Source: an uncultured Collinsella sp. | GTDB taxonomy: Bacteria > Actinomycetota > Coriobacteriia > Coriobacteriales > Coriobacteriaceae | Length of the DNA stretch: 11,301 bases | Assembly: GCA_902493985.1 (NCBI GenBank) | Contig: CABURR010000063.1 | Coordinates: 1-11,301, forward strand | Reading direction: 5' to 3' | In this document: positions 1 through 6,281 of the stretch, in pieces | How positions within the stretch are numbered: the stretch's first letter is position 1 | Layout of the letters: the number at the start of each line of letters is the position of its first letter | Made by a program: the position numbers and the translations under genes | Notes under the pieces: model-generated | Database searches by the model: none | What the model saw: only the letters and a program-made list of their open reading frames with translations | What the model was told of the DNA's origin: nothing

Positions 1-3
1 CCT

Positions 4-585
4 ATGAACTACGCGAACATTAAGTATTTCGACATTGCTGATGGGGAAGGCGTTCGTACTTCTCTGTTTGTGAGCGGGTGCCGTCGTGGGTGCAAGAACT
101 GCTTTAACTCTGTCGCGTGGGACTTTGCTGCGGGTGAGCCGTTCGATCGCACCGTCGAGGACAAGATTATCGAGAGCCTCGACCATCCCTTTATCGATGG
201 CCTGACGATTCTGGGCGGCGAGCCTATGGAGCCCGAGAATCAGGCGGGGCTTGTTGACTTTATCGAACGCGTGCGTGCGGCCTATCCTGCGGGGTCGGGC
301 AAGACCATTTGGTGCTTTACTGGCGACGTACTCGAGGAGCTTATGCCGGGCGGGCACCATCATACCGAGGTGACGGGCCGCATTCTCGCCTGCCTCGATA
401 TGTTGGTGGACGGTCCGTTCGTTCAGGATTTGTACGATATCTCGTTGCGCTTTAGGGGCTCGAGCAATCAGCGCGTGATTGATATGAATGCCACGCGTGC
501 CCGTGCCGAGCGTGAAAACGTTGCGCTTTGCGACGCCGTGGAGCTTTGGCGTGATGATCCGGTCTATTCGACCCATACTATGTAG
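4..585 (+). CDS. nrdG: Anaerobic ribonucleoside-triphosphate reductase activating protein (radical SAM)
   Basis: This enzyme uses S-adenosylmethionine and a [4Fe-4S] cluster to install the glycyl radical on the class III ribonucleotide reductase NrdD, which makes dNTPs without oxygen. The radical-SAM motif CX3CX2C is visible as C26, C30 and C33 (SGCRRGCKNCFN). The SAM-binding GGEP motif is at residues 71-74, and an early DGEGVRTSLFVSGC segment is typical of NrdG. The length of 193 residues is slightly above the usual 155-180 or so. The start is the ATG three bases into the window, so its ribosome binding site cannot be seen; nrdD would be expected just upstream. Folate and pterin genes follow on the same strand after 67 nt. 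The family call is secure. The role as NrdD partner is established for the family, but NrdD itself is outside the window. Confidence 0.95.
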   Translation: MNYANIKYFDIADGEGVRTSLFVSGCRRGCKNCFNSVAWDFAAGEPFDRTVEDKIIESLDHPFIDGLTILGGEPMEPENQAGLVDFIERVRAAYPAGSGKTIWCFTGDVLEELMPGGHHHTEVTGRILACLDMLVDGPFVQDLYDISLRFRGSSNQRVIDMNATRARAERENVALCDAVELWRDDPVYSTHTM

Positions 586-652
586 CTGGCAGAGGTTGCG
601 TGCCGTCGTGGTACCATAGCGCGAACGCGAAATCGAAGAAAGTGAGGCCCAG

Positions 653-1210
653 ATGGTCGATCAGGAAAAAGTCGAGGCCGCCATTAAGCTGTTGCTTGAG
701 GGCATAGGCGAGGACCCAACTCGTGAGGGCCTGCTGGAGACCCCGGCGCGCGTTGCCCGTATGTATGGTGAGATCGCTGGCGGTATGGACCAGAGTGCCG
801 AGGAGCACCTGTCCAAAACCTTTGCCGTCGCTTCGAACGACTTGGTTATTGAGCGCGACATCACGTTTTACTCGCTGTGCGAGCATCATCTGCTGCCGTT
901 TTACGGCAAGGCTGCCATTGGCTATATCCCCAACGGCCGTGTCGCAGGGCTTTCTAAGCTTGCCCGCACGGTAGAGGTCTACGCCCGTCGTCTGCAGCTG
1001 CAGGAGCAGTTGTGCGCACAAGTTGCCGATGCCCTCATGGAGTATCTCGCTCCCCAGGGAGCGATTGTGCTCATGGAAGCTGAGCATATGTGCATGACCA
1101 TGCGCGGCGTGCAAAAGCCTGGCACCAAGACCGTGACGCTCGCTCGTCGCGGCGTCTTTGAGGCCGATCCGGCGCTCGAGGAGCGATTCTTTAGGATGCT
1201 GGGACGCTAA
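653..1210 (+). CDS. folE: GTP cyclohydrolase I
   Basis: This enzyme converts GTP to 7,8-dihydroneopterin triphosphate plus formate, the first step of tetrahydrofolate synthesis; the family is cytosolic and forms a homodecamer. The zinc ligands are present as C76 and H79 (in the LCEHHLLPF block, residues 75-83) and C147 (in EHMCMTMRGVQKPGT). Their spacing of 3 and 71 residues equals that of E. coli Cys110/His113/Cys181. The N-terminal GEDPTREGLLETPARVA segment is also diagnostic. At 185 residues it has normal length for the bacterial type. The ATG is preceded by a GTGAGG-type ribosome binding site. The next gene, an HD hydrolase, starts 2 nt after the stop codon, so the two are almost certainly co-transcribed and possibly translationally coupled. 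Confidence 0.97.
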   Translation: MVDQEKVEAAIKLLLEGIGEDPTREGLLETPARVARMYGEIAGGMDQSAEEHLSKTFAVASNDLVIERDITFYSLCEHHLLPFYGKAAIGYIPNGRVAGLSKLARTVEVYARRLQLQEQLCAQVADALMEYLAPQGAIVLMEAEHMCMTMRGVQKPGTKTVTLARRGVFEADPALEERFFRMLGR

Positions 1211-1212
1211 CT

Positions 1213-1794
1213 ATGAGAGTCGTCAACGACTTTGCATCGAAGACCGATGAGGGAACGCCTCGTCGCGGCTTTATGGCTTCGGGCCTGACTCCCTTTGGTG
1301 CCATGCCTCGCATTGATTACATCTGTGCCAACGGACTGTTCCGGCGGCATCTGGGCAACATTGCACAGTTGGAATCGGGGCGCATCTTCTGCCGCCACGG
1401 TATTGACCACCTGCTGGATGTCGCTCGCATTATGTGGATCAAGAATCTCGAGGAACAGCTCGAATTTGACCGCGAGGTCATCTACGCCACGGCACTTCTT
1501 CACGATATCGGCAAAGATGAACAGTATGAATCGGGTATATCCCATGATGTTGCAAGCGAACGCGTCGCTGATGCGATTCTCGGCGGTATGCCCGATGACG
1601 TAGCGTTTGAGCCGGCCGATGCCGCAGCCATTAAGACGGCCATTCTGGGCCATCGAAAGCTGCGCGTGAACAGCCAGCCGCTCGAGCGTCTGCTCTATGC
1701 AGCCGACAAAGCGTCGCGCGCCTGCTTTGCATGCCCCGCGCGCAATGCTTGCAACTGGAGCGATGATAAAAAGAACCTGTCGATTCGCGTGTAG
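1213..1794 (+). CDS. HD-domain phosphohydrolase in the folate cluster
   Basis: This is an HD-superfamily metal-dependent phosphohydrolase of 193 residues. Visible ligand residues are H66 (with H62 nearby, in HGIDHLLDVARI), the H97-D98 doublet in ALLHDIGKDE, H111, H147 and D165 (AADKAS). A Cys cluster, C171-x2-C174-x5-C180, closes the protein after the HD fold; I recall a similar tail in clostridial HD proteins next to folate genes, but cannot check it here. The ATG is 2 nt after the folE stop and folB follows after 43 nt. FolE makes dihydroneopterin triphosphate and FolB uses dihydroneopterin, so a phosphate-removing enzyme is needed between them; this HD protein is the obvious local candidate. 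That role is inference from position. A housekeeping nucleotidase function is the alternative. Confidence is high for the fold and low for the substrate. Confidence 0.85.
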   Translation: MRVVNDFASKTDEGTPRRGFMASGLTPFGAMPRIDYICANGLFRRHLGNIAQLESGRIFCRHGIDHLLDVARIMWIKNLEEQLEFDREVIYATALLHDIGKDEQYESGISHDVASERVADAILGGMPDDVAFEPADAAAIKTAILGHRKLRVNSQPLERLLYAADKASRACFACPARNACNWSDDKKNLSIRV

Positions 1795-1837
1795 TTAGTT
1801 TACGCGGTCGGGGTTCTAAACGAAGGAGACGATCGCG

Positions 1838-2323
1838 ATGAGTAACAAGAAACTGCCCGAGAATGCAACCAAGACTGAAGGTGCCGAGCTCGCCCGCCGT
1901 GGAAGGGGCGAAATATCCACCGCAACGGCGGTGCCCCACGTGAGCTATGACGACCTGCGCCATGCCGACCGCATTACTATCGACGGTCTCGAGGTCTTTG
2001 CCAACCACGGTGTGTATCCCGAAGAGAACGCCCTTGGCCAGAAGTTCATCGTGTCCCTGGTGCTCTATGCCGACCTGCGTGCAGCGGGGGAGCACGATAA
2101 CCTGGACGCCTCGATTGACTACGGCTCGGTGTGCCACGATGTCGATGGTTATCTGCGCGAGCATACGTTTAAACTCATCGAGGCGGCAGCCGAGGGTGTG
2201 GCCCAGATGCTGCTGCGTCGTTACCCCTTGCTGCTTGGTGTGCGCATAAAGCTCGATAAGCCGTGGGCGCCCGTCGGTCTTCCCCTGGCAAGCTGCGGCG
2301 TCGAGATCGAGCGCGTGCGCTAG
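1838..2323 (+). CDS. folB: Dihydroneopterin aldolase with N-terminal extension
   Basis: This enzyme cleaves 7,8-dihydroneopterin to 6-hydroxymethyl-7,8-dihydropterin and glycolaldehyde in folate synthesis. The aldolase domain covers about residues 44-161. Conserved features are NHGVYPEENALGQKF (E63 aligns with catalytic Glu22 of the S. aureus enzyme), IDYGSV (Y95), LIEAAAEG (E115) and KPWAPVG (K141, the catalytic lysine position). Family members are usually about 120 residues; this one has 161 because of a hydrophilic N-terminal extension of about 43 residues. The start is supported by an AAGGAGA ribosome binding site 9 nt before the ATG. Two in-frame GTG codons at 1931 and 1940 are alternatives but lack a comparable site. 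The gene ends only 6 nt from the convergent metallopeptidase stop. No folP or folK is seen in the window. Confidence 0.93.
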   Translation: MSNKKLPENATKTEGAELARRGRGEISTATAVPHVSYDDLRHADRITIDGLEVFANHGVYPEENALGQKFIVSLVLYADLRAAGEHDNLDASIDYGSVCHDVDGYLREHTFKLIEAAAEGVAQMLLRRYPLLLGVRIKLDKPWAPVGLPLASCGVEIERVR

Positions 2324-2329
2324 TCGACG

Positions 2330-3106
2330 CTAGAGCTTATTGAGGGGTGGCTGCTTGAGCCGCTGCGACAGAGCTTTATTGTTGGGGCAGTACGTGTCGA
2401 GCAGGGCGTGAAACCGCTGATTGTGGCTTGGCTCGAGCAGATGGACGAGCTCGTGGGCGACAACCATGTCGAGACACTCGATGGGATAGGCGGCAAGTTC
2501 GCGTGCGATGCGAATGGCGCCGGTTTTGGGTGTGCATGAGCCCCAGCGCGTTTTCATGCTGCGCACGGAGACGCGGGCCACGGTGACGCCCATTGCGATT
2601 TCGTACGCATGCGCGATGTCGCGTAGCGCTGCGGTGACCTCGGATGCATAGAGTTGGTCGATGCGGGTCTGGAGTTCTTTGGGCGTTAGGCCGTCGAGGG
2701 CTGTGCGCTGCTTTGCCTGCGCGCGCCCACTTGGTTCGTCGGCACCTATAAAACTTGCGAAGGTGGCCTGCTTGGGCCGCGGTGCGGGTGACTTAAAGTT
2801 GTGATCGAGCGCATCTTGTACCGTGATGGGCTTGCCCCAAAGTGCAATGATGGACGAGGGACTGAGTGACTCTCGCGCCGTCGCCTGACTTTGCTCACGC
2901 TGGGCAAGTCGGCTGATAGTCCAGGCGCTGTTGCGCTTCACAAACGCTTCGATACGCTCGCGGCTGGCGCCGAGCGGCGCGCTGGCGTGGACCTCACCGC
3001 TCGATGTGACGCGTAGGTTGAAGTTCTTGACGCGCTTTTTGGTAACGACGACGGGGATGGGCGTCCCATCCGGTCGGGGTACGGAAATCGTAAACTGCTG
3101 CGTCAA
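2330..3106 (-). CDS. YgjP/DUF45-type zinc metallopeptidase (M48-like, SprT-like)
   Basis: This is a putative zinc metallopeptidase of the YgjP/WLM group. The zinc motif HELVH plus a third ligand H (HELVHLLEPSHNQRF) is at about residues 218-228 of the form annotated here. It is preceded by the family signature SMKTRWGSC at about 183-191. The N-terminal half has the beta-rich VPRPDG...VKNFNLRV...VHASAPLG region typical of the family. A linker rich in Ala, Lys and Pro at about 105-140 looks disordered. I chose the TTG at 3106 because AAGGA lies 6 nt before it. Upstream in-frame starts are ATG at 3139 and TTG at 3169; neither has a ribosome binding site and both would place the 3129-3164 hairpin inside the gene. 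The gene lies 74 nt downstream of the dipeptidase and is probably co-transcribed. The physiological substrate is unknown for the family. Confidence 0.85.
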   Translation of the reverse strand: MTQQFTISVPRPDGTPIPVVVTKKRVKNFNLRVTSSGEVHASAPLGASRERIEAFVKRNSAWTISRLAQREQSQATARESLSPSSIIALWGKPITVQDALDHNFKSPAPRPKQATFASFIGADEPSGRAQAKQRTALDGLTPKELQTRIDQLYASEVTAALRDIAHAYEIAMGVTVARVSVRSMKTRWGSCTPKTGAIRIARELAAYPIECLDMVVAHELVHLLEPSHNQRFHALLDTYCPNNKALSQRLKQPPLNKL

Positions 3107-3128
3107 AAGCGGTCCTTCAGATTGGGGA

Positions 3129-3164
3129 CGGGCCGGCATGTCGACCGTTCGGCATGCCGGCCCG
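3129..3164. repeat. 12-bp perfect inverted repeat (hairpin) between dipeptidase and metallopeptidase genes
   Basis: Positions 3129-3140 (CGGGCCGGCATG) and 3153-3164 (CATGCCGGCCCG) are exact reverse complements around a 12-nt loop. In the minus-strand transcript the hairpin follows the dipeptidase stop (3181-3183) by about 16 nt and precedes the metallopeptidase ribosome binding site. No clear U-tract follows on either strand, so a classical intrinsic terminator is doubtful. A partial terminator or mRNA-stability element within the operon is more likely. Confidence 0.6.
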
Positions 3165-3180
3165 CTCAAGGGATGTGAAA

Positions 3181-4194
3181 TTAATAACGCTCAAAGAAGG
3201 CAAGCGCGTTGTCGCTGCAGAGCTTCTGCATCACGGTCTTGCCAAAGTGCTTGGAGAGCATGTTCTGGAACTCGGGCATCTTGCTGGCATCGGAGAGGAA
3301 GGCGGGCACCGTGGCACCGTCCCAGTCGCCGCCGAGTGCGATGACGTCCTCGCCGCCCAGGTCGAGCCAGTGCTCGATATGTGCCGCCAGCTGGTCGAAG
3401 GTGACGTCTGCGGCGGTCTTGTCGGTTGCGTCGTTGGATAGGAACTCGCTGCAGTAGTTGAGGCCGACGATACCGCCCATGTCGCGAATAGTGCGGAACT
3501 GGTCGTCGGTGAGATTGCGCTTGACGCCACAAACCGCACGGGAGTTGGAGTGGCTGGCGACGAAAGGACGCGTGGCACGGGCGGCGACCTCGTCAAAGCA
3601 CTCATCGTTGAGGTGGGAGACGTCGAGTACCATGCCGGCGTGCTCCATCTGCGTAAGTGCCTCGATGCCGGCGGCGGTGAGGCCGGCGTGGGTATCGTGT
3701 CCACTCGCGAGCGGTCCCTGCGCATTCCAGCTGAGCGATGACATGAGTACGCCCAAGCTCTTGAGCACCTCGATCAGCGCGGGGTCCTCGGCAAAGAACG
3801 TGGCGTTTTCGATGGTGTGGATGCAAGCGACCTTGCCGTCCTTGAGCGCGGGGCGAATGTCTGTGGCGCTGCGCACGTTGACCATGCGGTCGTGGTTGAG
3901 CATTGCCTGGCCGCTCATATGCGCCATGATTTGCGCCTGGAAGCGCGCGGCGTGGGCGGTGGGAATCTCGTCGGGGACAAACGTGGCGAAGCACTGTGCC
4001 CATGGCGTGTTGCCGATCTTTGCGAGCGAGATGGCGCAGGCGTTGCCCTCGATGAGGTCGAAATCTTGCGGATGCGTTTCGTCGCCGGGGAAATAACCGT
4101 CGGTGCCGGCGGTAAAGCGCAGGTCGAGATCGAGCGTGGCCCAGCCGATGCGGTCGGCGGTGTCGCAATGTAGGTCAAATACGGGATATGCCAT
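3181..4194 (-). CDS. Membrane dipeptidase family (M19) zinc dipeptidase
   Basis: This is a binuclear zinc dipeptidase of peptidase family M19 (renal dipeptidase-like), expected to hydrolyse dipeptides; some members accept D-amino-acid or peptidoglycan-derived dipeptides. All expected metal ligands are visible in the 337-residue protein: H9 and D11 (FDLHCDT), the bridging glutamate E129 (IHTIEN), H194 (LDVSHLND) and H215 (FVASHSNSRA). R226 in the KRNL segment and the GGDWDG block (residues 288-293) match substrate-site positions. There is no signal peptide or membrane segment, so the protein should be cytosolic. The start is the ATG at 4194, preceded by GGAGG 4 nt upstream. An in-frame TTG at 4224 exists, but its frame reads through that ribosome binding site. 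The gene is divergent from the FKBP gene across 120 bp and leads into the metallopeptidase. Confidence 0.93.
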   Translation of the reverse strand: MAYPVFDLHCDTADRIGWATLDLDLRFTAGTDGYFPGDETHPQDFDLIEGNACAISLAKIGNTPWAQCFATFVPDEIPTAHAARFQAQIMAHMSGQAMLNHDRMVNVRSATDIRPALKDGKVACIHTIENATFFAEDPALIEVLKSLGVLMSSLSWNAQGPLASGHDTHAGLTAAGIEALTQMEHAGMVLDVSHLNDECFDEVAARATRPFVASHSNSRAVCGVKRNLTDDQFRTIRDMGGIVGLNYCSEFLSNDATDKTAADVTFDQLAAHIEHWLDLGGEDVIALGGDWDGATVPAFLSDASKMPEFQNMLSKHFGKTVMQKLCSDNALAFFERY

Positions 4195-4314
4195 GGTTCC
4201 TCCGGATGCAGCGTTTCTTTGCAAACTGTCCTTGAATTGTATGACTAGGGTATAGTTAGCGCCATATGTTCACGGCGGCCCGCGTTGTGCGCCGCCCTTA
4301 TCACGGAGGTTACC
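4195..4314. promoter_or_regulatory. Divergent promoter region between dipeptidase and FKBP genes
   Basis: This 120-bp gap must drive transcription both ways. On the plus strand a TATAGT box (4251-4256) is a good -10, but the nearest TTGAAT (4232-4237) is only 13 bp upstream, so the -35 is uncertain. On the minus strand a TACAAT-like -10 sits around 4238-4243. In the presumed FKBP 5' leader, GGCGG (4274-4278) can pair with CCGCC (4292-4296) and CGC (4281-4283) with GCG (4289-4291), giving a small hairpin just before the GGAGG site at about 4305-4309. No known riboswitch is recognised. Confidence 0.35.
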
Positions 4315-4743
4315 ATGTCCAACCAGGGCAAGAAGGTCAAGACCCATTATCGCGGCACGCTCGACGACGGCACGCAGTTCGATAGCTCCTACGATCGCGG
4401 CGAGCCGCTGGAGTTCACCTGCGGCGCCGGTCAGATGATCAAGGGCTTCGACGCCGCTGTTGTCGACATGCAGGTGGGCGAGAAGAAGACCGTGCACATT
4501 CCTGCTGCCGATGCCTACGGCGAGCACAATCCCGAGATGGTTATTACCTTCCCGGCCGAGCAGGTTCCCAACATCGAGCAGATCGAGAAGGGCATGAAGC
4601 TCTTCCTGTCCACGCCGAGCGGTATGCCCGTTCCCGCCGTGGTCATCGACGTAACGCCCGAGGCCGTGACGCTCGATGCCAACCACGAGCTTGCCGGCAA
4701 GGACCTCAACTTTGATATCGAGCTCGTCGAGGTCGAGGGTTAG
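4315..4743 (+). CDS. SlyD-like FKBP-type peptidyl-prolyl cis-trans isomerase
   Basis: This is a prolyl isomerase and folding helper of the SlyD class. The split FKBP domain runs about residues 5-73 (HYRGTLDDGTQFDSS, GQMIKGFDAAVVDMQVGEKKT, AYGE) and resumes at 125-142 (HELAGKDLNFDIELVEV). Between them, at about 74-124, lies the insert-in-flap chaperone domain. Active-site-type residues Y12, F22, D23 and Y68 are visible. At 142 residues it ends right after the last strand, so it lacks the His/Cys-rich metal-binding tail of E. coli SlyD. The ATG has GGAGG 5 nt upstream; an in-frame TTG at 4285 lies in the leader hairpin and is rejected as start. The next gene, UreE-like, begins 3 nt after the stop and its ribosome binding site is inside this gene's last codons. 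This links the isomerase to metallocentre work by context. Confidence 0.93.
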   Translation: MSNQGKKVKTHYRGTLDDGTQFDSSYDRGEPLEFTCGAGQMIKGFDAAVVDMQVGEKKTVHIPAADAYGEHNPEMVITFPAEQVPNIEQIEKGMKLFLSTPSGMPVPAVVIDVTPEAVTLDANHELAGKDLNFDIELVEVEG

Positions 4744-4746
4744 AGC

Positions 4747-5325
4747 ATGCCTGAGCGCTTGGTTTCGACGACATGCTTGGGAAATCTCAACGATCCGTCC
4801 TATGAACTTCTGCTTCGCCGGAAGCTGGGCGGCGTCTTTGAAGTTGACGAGCTACTGCTCGATTGGGACCAGGCTGATGTATGCACGTTTGTGGGCGTGA
4901 CGGAGCTGGGGCGCACGGTCGATGTTCGGCTGGATACTGCCGACGGCGGTCGTTTTGTCGACGGCGACGTGCTCGCCATTGACCGTTCGGGCGTGGTGCC
5001 CGTGGCGGTTGTCGTGCGCCTGCGCAGCGCCGAGGTTTATTTGGTCGAAGTTGACCGCATGGACCCGATTGCGCTCGCGCATGCGTGCTGGGAGATCGGC
5101 AATATGCATGCGCCGCTTTTTCGAGGCGATTCGGACGAGCATACCGTGCGCATGTATACGCCGGTGCAGCCTGTTTTGGGCCGCATGCTCCGGGGCGTCG
5201 AGGGCGTTCGGCTCTCGACGGTTACCCGTGAACTCGATTCGGACCGGCGCTTTGCGTCGAGTGCGGCGGATGCCGTTGTGAGTATGGCACCAGACTTTAC
5301 GATCGTAAAGAAGGCGCGCGGTTAA
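4747..5325 (+). CDS. UreE-like nickel metallochaperone homologue
   Basis: The sequence follows the UreE layout. The opening is LGNLNDP. A beta-rich N-terminal domain follows, with WDQADVCTFVGVTELGRTVDVRL and the hallmark DGDVLAID (about residues 72-79). The metal-binding domain has DPIALAHACWEIGNMH, where H121 matches the conserved GNxH histidine (His96 of Klebsiella UreE, a nickel ligand at the dimer interface). It closes with a VLGRMLRGVEG helix like UreE's C-terminal domain. There is no His-rich tail. At 192 residues it is longer than the usual 150 or so. GAGGG lies 7 nt before the ATG, overlapping the end of the FKBP gene. UreE delivers nickel to urease; no urease subunit is seen in this window, so the client here is unknown. 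The family call rests on motif recognition without a search; a diverged UreE-domain protein with another role is possible. Confidence 0.72.
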   Translation: MPERLVSTTCLGNLNDPSYELLLRRKLGGVFEVDELLLDWDQADVCTFVGVTELGRTVDVRLDTADGGRFVDGDVLAIDRSGVVPVAVVVRLRSAEVYLVEVDRMDPIALAHACWEIGNMHAPLFRGDSDEHTVRMYTPVQPVLGRMLRGVEGVRLSTVTRELDSDRRFASSAADAVVSMAPDFTIVKKARG

Positions 5326-5338
5326 CGTGCGTATAAGT

Positions 5339-5380
5339 AAGGCGGACTTTGAGAGACAACTATTCAAAGTCCGCCTTTCT
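5339..5380 (+). terminator. Strong hairpin terminator after the UreE-like gene
   Basis: AAGGCGGACTTTGA (5339-5352) pairs with TCAAAGTCCGCCTT (5364-5377), a perfect 14-bp stem with an 11-nt loop, followed by TTTCT. It begins 13 nt after the UreE-like stop. The A-rich left flank could let it work on both strands. The next gene starts only 26 nt beyond it. Confidence 0.85.
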
Positions 5381-5406
5381 GTTGATGAGATGCTGTGGGG
5401 GAGCAT

Positions 5407-6204
5407 ATGGGTCTTGAAGGAATCAAGCTGATTGCATGCGATTTGGACGGCACGTTGCTGCATCCGGGGGAGCGCGAGCCGCGTTCCGAGGCCTTTGAAC
5501 TCATCGATGAACTGCATCGTCGCGGTATCGTGTTTATGCCGGCGAGCGGCCGTCAATATGCGAGCTTGCGCTACCTGTTTGCCCCGGTGGCCGATGAGCT
5601 CGCCTATGTATGCGAAAACGGAGCCCTGGTGATGAGCGAGGGACGTGCCGTTGTCAAGCGTTCCATGGAGCGTAGCCTTGCTATGGATATCGCGAATGCC
5701 GTGGTTGCGTATCCCCATGCCGACGTGACCCTTTCATGTGAGGGACACCTCTACACCATGAGCGGCAACGATGCGTTCGTCGACCATTTGCGCTATGAGG
5801 TCCACTGCGATGTGGCGGTGGTCTACCGCCCCGAGGATATCGAAGAGGACGTCATTAAGATTGCCTTCCAGACGCCCGAGGTGAATCAGCCGGCGGCCCT
5901 GGAGTATTTCGAGCGCCTCTTTAGCGACCGTGTTGCCGTGATGACGTCGGGAACCGAATGGACGGACTTTATCGGTTTTGGTTCGGGCAAGGGCTCCGCG
6001 CTTGCCGATTACGGTCGCGCCCTGGGTATTTCGCCCGATGAGATGATGGCGTTTGGCGATAACGAAAACGACCGCGACATGCTCAACGTCGTGGGCCATC
6101 CCTATCTGATGGAGAGCTGCAACCCCTCTATGCGTGGCATTAACGACCGCGTCCGCTACGTGCGCACGGTCGAAGAGGAATTGCATCGCCTGCTCGCTGA
6201 GTAG
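5407..6204 (+). CDS. Cof-type HAD-superfamily phosphatase
   Basis: This is a haloacid-dehalogenase-type hydrolase of the Cof/YbjI class (IIB cap), likely dephosphorylating sugar phosphates, nucleotides or similar small metabolites in the cytosol. All HAD motifs are present in the 265-residue protein: motif I DLDGT with nucleophile D12 and acid D14, motif II ASGR with S47, motif III lysine K195 (GSGKGSAL), and motif IV GDNENDRDML with D218 and D222. The cap domain lies at about 85-190. The start is the ATG at 5407, with a GGGGGAG stretch just upstream. A GTG at 5395 would add four residues. There is little room for a promoter between the preceding terminator and this start, so transcription may depend on readthrough. 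The substrate cannot be predicted from sequence. Confidence 0.92.
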   Translation: MGLEGIKLIACDLDGTLLHPGEREPRSEAFELIDELHRRGIVFMPASGRQYASLRYLFAPVADELAYVCENGALVMSEGRAVVKRSMERSLAMDIANAVVAYPHADVTLSCEGHLYTMSGNDAFVDHLRYEVHCDVAVVYRPEDIEEDVIKIAFQTPEVNQPAALEYFERLFSDRVAVMTSGTEWTDFIGFGSGKGSALADYGRALGISPDEMMAFGDNENDRDMLNVVGHPYLMESCNPSMRGINDRVRYVRTVEEELHRLLAE

Positions 6205-6210
6205 ATATTT

Positions 6211-6275
6211 GGGACATGCCTAGAAATCTATTTTTTGCTGCAAAGCGCGGAAAGGTGGATTTTAAGGCATGTCCC
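6211..6275. repeat. 65-bp inverted-repeat element between convergent genes
   Basis: GGGACATGCCT (6211-6221) and AGGCATGTCCC (6265-6275) are perfect 11-bp inverted ends. Inside, AAATC (6224-6228) pairs with GATTT (6258-6262), so most of the element can fold into one long hairpin. A T6 run is on the plus strand at about 6231-6236. It fills the 77-bp gap between the HAD phosphatase stop (6204) and the Fur-family stop (6282). A bidirectional terminator or a dispersed palindromic repeat are both possible. Confidence 0.7.
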
Positions 6276-6281
6276 GAACAT

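Noticed and set aside
586..652. Promoter for folE in the 67-bp gap after nrdG
   Set aside because: TTGCGT (596-601) and a TACCAT box (612-617) are only 10 bp apart, and no properly spaced pair is visible; folE may be read from upstream.
578..1114. Open frame on the minus strand opposite folE
   Set aside because: folE on the plus strand has all zinc ligands at the correct spacing; the antisense product shows no family features.
3602..4168. Arg-rich open frame in another frame of the dipeptidase gene
   Set aside because: It is an out-of-frame shadow; the M19 frame has all five metal ligands.
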